Of a stretch of DNA of 64,000 nucleotides, positions 60,931-64,000 are shown in pieces. Source of the stretch: a virus; the IMG/VR virus record IMGVR_UViG_3300025401_000023, positions 1 to 64,000 of that record; one strand, 5' to 3'. The notes below the pieces were generated by a model that did no database searches, had not been told where the DNA came from, and worked only from the letters and a program-made list of their open reading frames with translations. Made by a program: the position numbers and the translations under genes. Position 1 is the first letter of the stretch. Every line of letters starts with the position of its first letter.

Positions 60931-62679
60931 ATGAGTTGGAAAAAATATTTCACACCAGTACCAGTTAATGGCCAGCTATTAGGTCCAATCTCTGGTGCAA
61001 ATAGTAGCGGATCTAGACCTGGCCCTGCACAAACAAACTATTCAAGCTATCTACCTGATATCTATACAGGCAGTCCTAACCGTGTTGAGCGTTATAGTCA
61101 GTATGAAGTTATGGATAGTGATCCAGAAGTTAATGCCGCACTAGATATTCTTGCAGAATTTTGTACACAAAAAGTAAAAGATAGTAAAAGTCCATTCTCA
61201 GTCAAGTGGCGCCACAAGGCTACTAATAGTGAAATTAAGATTTTAGGTGAATACCTACAACAATGGAACAAACTACAACAGTTTGACACACGTATTTTCC
61301 GTATTGTTCGTAACGTTTTCAAATACGGTGATACATTCTTTATTCGAGATCCTGAAAATCAAAAATGGAGTTACGTAGATCCTGCTAACATTGTTAAAGT
61401 TATTGTAAATGAAAGCGAAGGAAAGAAACCTGAACAGTATGTTGTTAAAGATCTTGCTCCTAACTTTGAAAATTTAATCGCTACGATGATTACACCTACG
61501 GTAAGTCCACGTGCTGGCGCTGGTGGAACACAAGGTGCAAGCGGTAACTTAGGACAAGGTAGTTCAGGTAAAGGTAGTTCAGGACCTTATTCTACAAGCA
61601 GTGCTGGCGGACGCTTTGGATTAAACCAAAAAGAAAATGCAGTTGATGCTAAACATGTTATACATCTAAGTTTGTCAGAAGGATTAGATCAAAATTTTCC
61701 GTTTGGTAACAGTTTATTAGAGAATATCTTCAAAGTTTACAAACAAAAAGAACTATTAGAAGATGCTATCCTTATCTATCGTATACAACGTGCTCCAGAA
61801 CGCAGAGTATTTCACATTGACGTAGGTAATATGCCAAGCCATTTAGCTATGGCATTCGTTGAACGTGTTAAGAATGAGATCCATCAACGTAGAATTCCTA
61901 GTCAGTCAGGTGGCGGACAAAACGTTATCGACTCTGCTTATAATCCTTTAAGCATTAACGAAGATTATTTCTTCCCAACAACAGCAGAAGGACGTGGATC
62001 TAAAGTAGAAACATTGCCCGGCGGTACTAACTTAGGTGAAATTGATGACTTAAAGTACTTTACTAACAAGTTATTCCGTGGTTTACGTATTCCAAGTAGC
62101 TATTTGCCTACTGGTGCAGACGATAGTCAAGCAAGTTTTAACGATGGACGAGTGGGAACAGCATACATTCAAGAACTACGCTTTAACAAATACTGTGAAA
62201 GACTACAAAGTCTTATTACAGCAGTGTTTGATACTGAATTTAAGATGTACATGGAGAGTAAAGGACTTAATTTAGATGCTAATCTATTTGAGTTACAGTT
62301 TAATCCTCCAATGAACTTTGCAAGTTCACGTCAAGCGGCTATGGATACTGAACGTATTAACACATTTAATACAGTTCAAGCAGTACCTTATATGTCAAAA
62401 CGTTTTGCATTGAAGCGTTTCTTAGGTTTAACTGACGAAGAAGTTGCAGAAAATGAACGTATGTGGGCTGAAGAAGCTGGTAAAGGTCAACCAAATCACA
62501 CAGATGCCGCAGGTGAATTGCGCAGTGCAGGTTTATCTGCCGCAGGTATTGAAGGAGACTTAGGTGCCGCAGGCGATATGGATGCTCCAGAAGATATGCA
62601 AGATGCAAATGCAAGCGATGCTAGCGCAGTAGGTGGTGCTCCGGCTGCTCCAGGTGCTCCTCCTCCACCGGCTGCATAA
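60931..62679 (+). CDS. 20: Portal vertex protein gp20
   Basis: 582 residues, T4 gp20 being 524. Family features: RVERYSQYEVMDSDPEVNAA, LDILAEFCTQKVKDSKSPFS, IVRNVFKYGDTFFIRDPENQ, then HQRRIPSQSGG, DYFFPTTAEGRGSKVETLPG and LFRGLRIPSSYLPTGADDSQ. It forms the dodecameric portal for DNA entry and head-tail joining. A Gly/Ser-rich loop (about 190-230) and an Ala/Pro-rich C-terminus are additions. Preceded by AAGGA. Confidence 0.95.
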   Translation: MSWKKYFTPVPVNGQLLGPISGANSSGSRPGPAQTNYSSYLPDIYTGSPNRVERYSQYEVMDSDPEVNAALDILAEFCTQKVKDSKSPFSVKWRHKATNSEIKILGEYLQQWNKLQQFDTRIFRIVRNVFKYGDTFFIRDPENQKWSYVDPANIVKVIVNESEGKKPEQYVVKDLAPNFENLIATMITPTVSPRAGAGGTQGASGNLGQGSSGKGSSGPYSTSSAGGRFGLNQKENAVDAKHVIHLSLSEGLDQNFPFGNSLLENIFKVYKQKELLEDAILIYRIQRAPERRVFHIDVGNMPSHLAMAFVERVKNEIHQRRIPSQSGGGQNVIDSAYNPLSINEDYFFPTTAEGRGSKVETLPGGTNLGEIDDLKYFTNKLFRGLRIPSSYLPTGADDSQASFNDGRVGTAYIQELRFNKYCERLQSLITAVFDTEFKMYMESKGLNLDANLFELQFNPPMNFASSRQAAMDTERINTFNTVQAVPYMSKRFALKRFLGLTDEEVAENERMWAEEAGKGQPNHTDAAGELRSAGLSAAGIEGDLGAAGDMDAPEDMQDANASDASAVGGAPAAPGAPPPPAA

Positions 62680-62682
62680 ATA
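62676..62682 (+). promoter_or_regulatory. Late-type promoter element ATAAATA
   Basis: CATAAATA overlaps the portal stop codon and lies 5 bases before the next ATG, which is too close for a leader to that gene; it may serve genes further on, or be chance. Confidence 0.25.
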
Positions 62683-62686
62683 TAGT

Positions 62687-62926
62687 ATGATTCTTAGAGA
62701 ACTATTTTATATTGATCCTGACACACGTAGCGTAGCTAATGATCTACGTTATGATGCTAAACGCGACGATACAGTTATGCATAGAACTGATACTCGCAAG
62801 ACTAGATTAACCCTTGGTCAAATTAACGAATTGCGTAAAAGTAGTGAAGCTCATATATTAGAACAAGAAAACGAATTAGACTTTATACATTCAATGTACG
62901 CTACACCGCCTGCACCAGCGGCGTAA
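62687..62926 (+). CDS. Small protein between portal and prohead core
   Basis: 79 residues from ATG 62687; longer in-frame starts lie inside gp20. MILRELFYIDPDTRSVANDL, then a basic stretch and helix (LGQINELRKSSEAHILEQEN), ending Ala/Pro-rich. The position matches T4 genes 67/68, and proteins with a similar start occur there in T4-like cyanophages. Role in the head is inferred from position. Confidence 0.65.
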   Translation: MILRELFYIDPDTRSVANDLRYDAKRDDTVMHRTDTRKTRLTLGQINELRKSSEAHILEQENELDFIHSMYATPPAPAA

Positions 62927-62936
62927 TTCTAAAAAA

Positions 62937-62997
62937 TTATCTGAAAACGACTGTTTTTCAGGTATATCTATGCACTTTTTTAATATTAGTGTAAATA
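62937..62997 (+). promoter_or_regulatory. Hairpin and late-type promoter before the prohead-core gene
   Basis: CTGAAAA (62941-62947) pairs with TTTTCAG (62955-62961), extended by ATT/GGT-type pairs; a likely terminator. Further on, GTAAATA at 62991-62997 is a variant of the late element, 44 bases before the ATG at 63041. Confidence 0.4.
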
Positions 62998-63040
62998 TAT
63001 TACAGCCTTGTATCAACAATCATACCACAGGAGAACTAAC

Positions 63041-63967
63041 ATGACTGACCGCGCTCAATTTGAAGCTATGCTAGAAGCTTTGATCAACGAAGATCAAGAA
63101 ACAGCACAAGAAATTTTTCATAACATCGTAGTAGGCAAAAGCCGCGAAATCTACGAAGAACTACTAGAATCTGATTTCTCTAAAGACCAAGGTAACCCTT
63201 ACGGTAAAGCGGATGATGGCATGGAAGAAGAAGAAGAAGAAGAAGAAGAAGAAGGTTACGAGCCTAAAGAAGACGACGCTGAAGAAGATGACTCAGAAGA
63301 AGACGGCGAAGAAGATGACTCAGAAGAAGAGCCAGCTTTTGGTGACGAAGAAGAAGGTGAGGAAGACGGCGAAGAAGGTGAAGGCGATATGGAAGATCGC
63401 GTAATGGATCTAGAAGATGCATTAGAAGACCTAAAAGCAGAATTTGAACAGCTATTAGCTGGTGAAGAACACGAAGAAGAACAAGAGCCAGGTATCCATG
63501 GCGCAGGTATGCCAATGCACGATATCGAAGCAGGTATGCACGATGAAGAAGAAGCTGAAGGCATGCCAATGATGGAATATGTTAACAAAGTTCCAAGTCC
63601 AAAGCATGGCGACAACGGTGTTAACAACAAGAGCACATTAGACGGATCAATTACAAACAACATGGGCGGTACATCTGCTAACATCGTTGCTGGACACCGT
63701 GAAGTTAGTGCTGATGTTGGTGCTAAGTCAAAAGTTACAGGTACTGGCGTATTCAAAGGTGAACCTAAATTGCAAAACGGTGGAAACATCAACGTTCCAG
63801 GCGGCAAAGCAGGTAAGACGGCTTTCAAAACCCAAGTTAAGGGCGGCGGAATTGATCGTCAAGCAGGTTTTAACAAGCCAGGTCAGAACATAGGTGCTGG
63901 CACAGGCAAAAACGAAACCACTGGCGAAAAGAATACACAAAGTACTCTACGTCCAATTAAGAAATAA
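63041..63967 (+). CDS. Acidic prohead-core protein (gp67-like)
   Basis: 308 residues from ATG 63041 with AGGAG at 63029-63033; an in-frame start at 63008 is before that site and rejected. The N-terminus (FEAMLEALINEDQETAQEIF, then VGKSREIYEELLESDF) recalls gp67-type prohead-core proteins, which are small and acidic in T4 (80 residues). Residues about 60-170 are almost all Glu and Asp. The C-terminal 110 residues are Gly/Asn/Lys-rich and unlike T4 gp67. It may act as scaffold and be cut by the prohead protease, whose gene is expected after the window. Confidence 0.7.
   Translation: MTDRAQFEAMLEALINEDQETAQEIFHNIVVGKSREIYEELLESDFSKDQGNPYGKADDGMEEEEEEEEEEGYEPKEDDAEEDDSEEDGEEDDSEEEPAFGDEEEGEEDGEEGEGDMEDRVMDLEDALEDLKAEFEQLLAGEEHEEEQEPGIHGAGMPMHDIEAGMHDEEEAEGMPMMEYVNKVPSPKHGDNGVNNKSTLDGSITNNMGGTSANIVAGHREVSADVGAKSKVTGTGVFKGEPKLQNGGNINVPGGKAGKTAFKTQVKGGGIDRQAGFNKPGQNIGAGTGKNETTGEKNTQSTLRPIKK
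63222..63251 (+). repeat. GAA triplet run in the prohead-core gene
   Basis: About ten GAA codons in a row, coding for the poly-Glu stretch; further GAA/GAC-rich sequence follows to about 63480. Such runs can change length by slippage. Confidence 0.8.
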
Positions 63968-63970
63968 GAG

Positions 63971-63987
63971 AACATATAATATATGTT
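63971..63987 (+). repeat. Inverted repeat at the window end
   Basis: AACATAT-AAT-ATATGTT, a perfect 7-bp dyad 4 bases after the prohead-core stop. It could be a terminator or part of a promoter for the next gene (expected gp21 protease). Confidence 0.4.
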
Positions 63988-64000
63988 ATACCTCCGAGAG

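Noticed and set aside
63256-63828. Ser/Pro-rich frame on the minus strand
   Set aside because: It is the reverse reading of the Glu/Asp-rich prohead-core gene (GAA/GAC give TTC/GTC-type codons).
1-64000. Insertion sequences, integrase or attachment sites
   Set aside because: No transposase, integrase or flanking repeats were seen; the window looks like a lytic phage genome.

Overview
The window is a continuous piece of a T4-like (myovirus) bacteriophage genome. It is AT-rich and densely coded, and many genes overlap by the four bases ATGA or GTGA. Recognisable T4-type proteins include the late sigma factor gp55, the recombination nuclease pair gp46/gp47, baseplate proteins gp5, gp6, gp25, gp48 and gp53, a gp12-like collar fibre, the portal gp20 and an acidic prohead-core protein. 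Auxiliary genes (folE, queE, thyX, a 2OG-Fe(II) oxygenase, a MoxR/VWA pair, several glycosyltransferases) are of the kind carried by T4-like phages of marine and freshwater bacteria. No photosynthesis gene is present, and the host cannot be named from the sequence.

Layout. (1) 1-15174, plus strand: an accessory and nucleotide-metabolism region. It holds a truncated GT-B glycosyltransferase, two paralogous Ser/Thr/Gly-rich proteins flanking a cupin, a phosphoribosyltransferase, a HIT-like protein, folE, queE, a 2OG oxygenase, a T4 RNase H-type exonuclease, the MoxR ATPase/VWA-metallopeptidase pair, thyX and many small conserved unknowns. (2) 15115-19279, minus strand: four GT-A glycosyltransferases with two unknown proteins, read from one sigma70-like promoter. 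(3) 19350-51313, minus strand: tail fibres and baseplate, including one gene of 14.7 kb (4909 codons). (4) 51396-55703, plus strand: gp55, gp47, gp46, a small protein and a GIY-YIG nuclease. (5) 55704-56211: a 508-base non-coding stretch rich in hairpins. (6) 56212-64000: a probable virion protein, a minus-strand gp26-like tail gene with a programmed -1 frameshift, tape measure, portal and prohead core.

Regulation. Two promoter classes are visible. Host-type promoters (TTGACN or close, exactly 17 bases, TATAAT or close, then about 5 bases and a CATAG-like start box) precede folE, the MoxR gene, the VWA gene, gp55 and the glycosyltransferase operon. An ATAAATA(C) element, like T4 late promoters, precedes several structural genes on both strands and fits the gp55 sigma factor encoded here.

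The strongest new observation is at 57540-57605 on the minus strand. The gp26-like gene ends in overlapping slippery heptamers (A AAT TTT and T TTT TTC), followed 7 bases later by a potential 12-bp stem, and leads into a -1 frame with no usual start codon. This is the layout of a tail-assembly-chaperone G/GT frameshift, next to the tape-measure gene. Other points of interest are the structured non-coding region, the giant baseplate protein with repeated binding-type modules, a UUCG hairpin built into a promoter spacer, and a glycosyltransferase resembling tRNA-queuosine mannosyltransferases in a phage that also carries preQ0-pathway genes.
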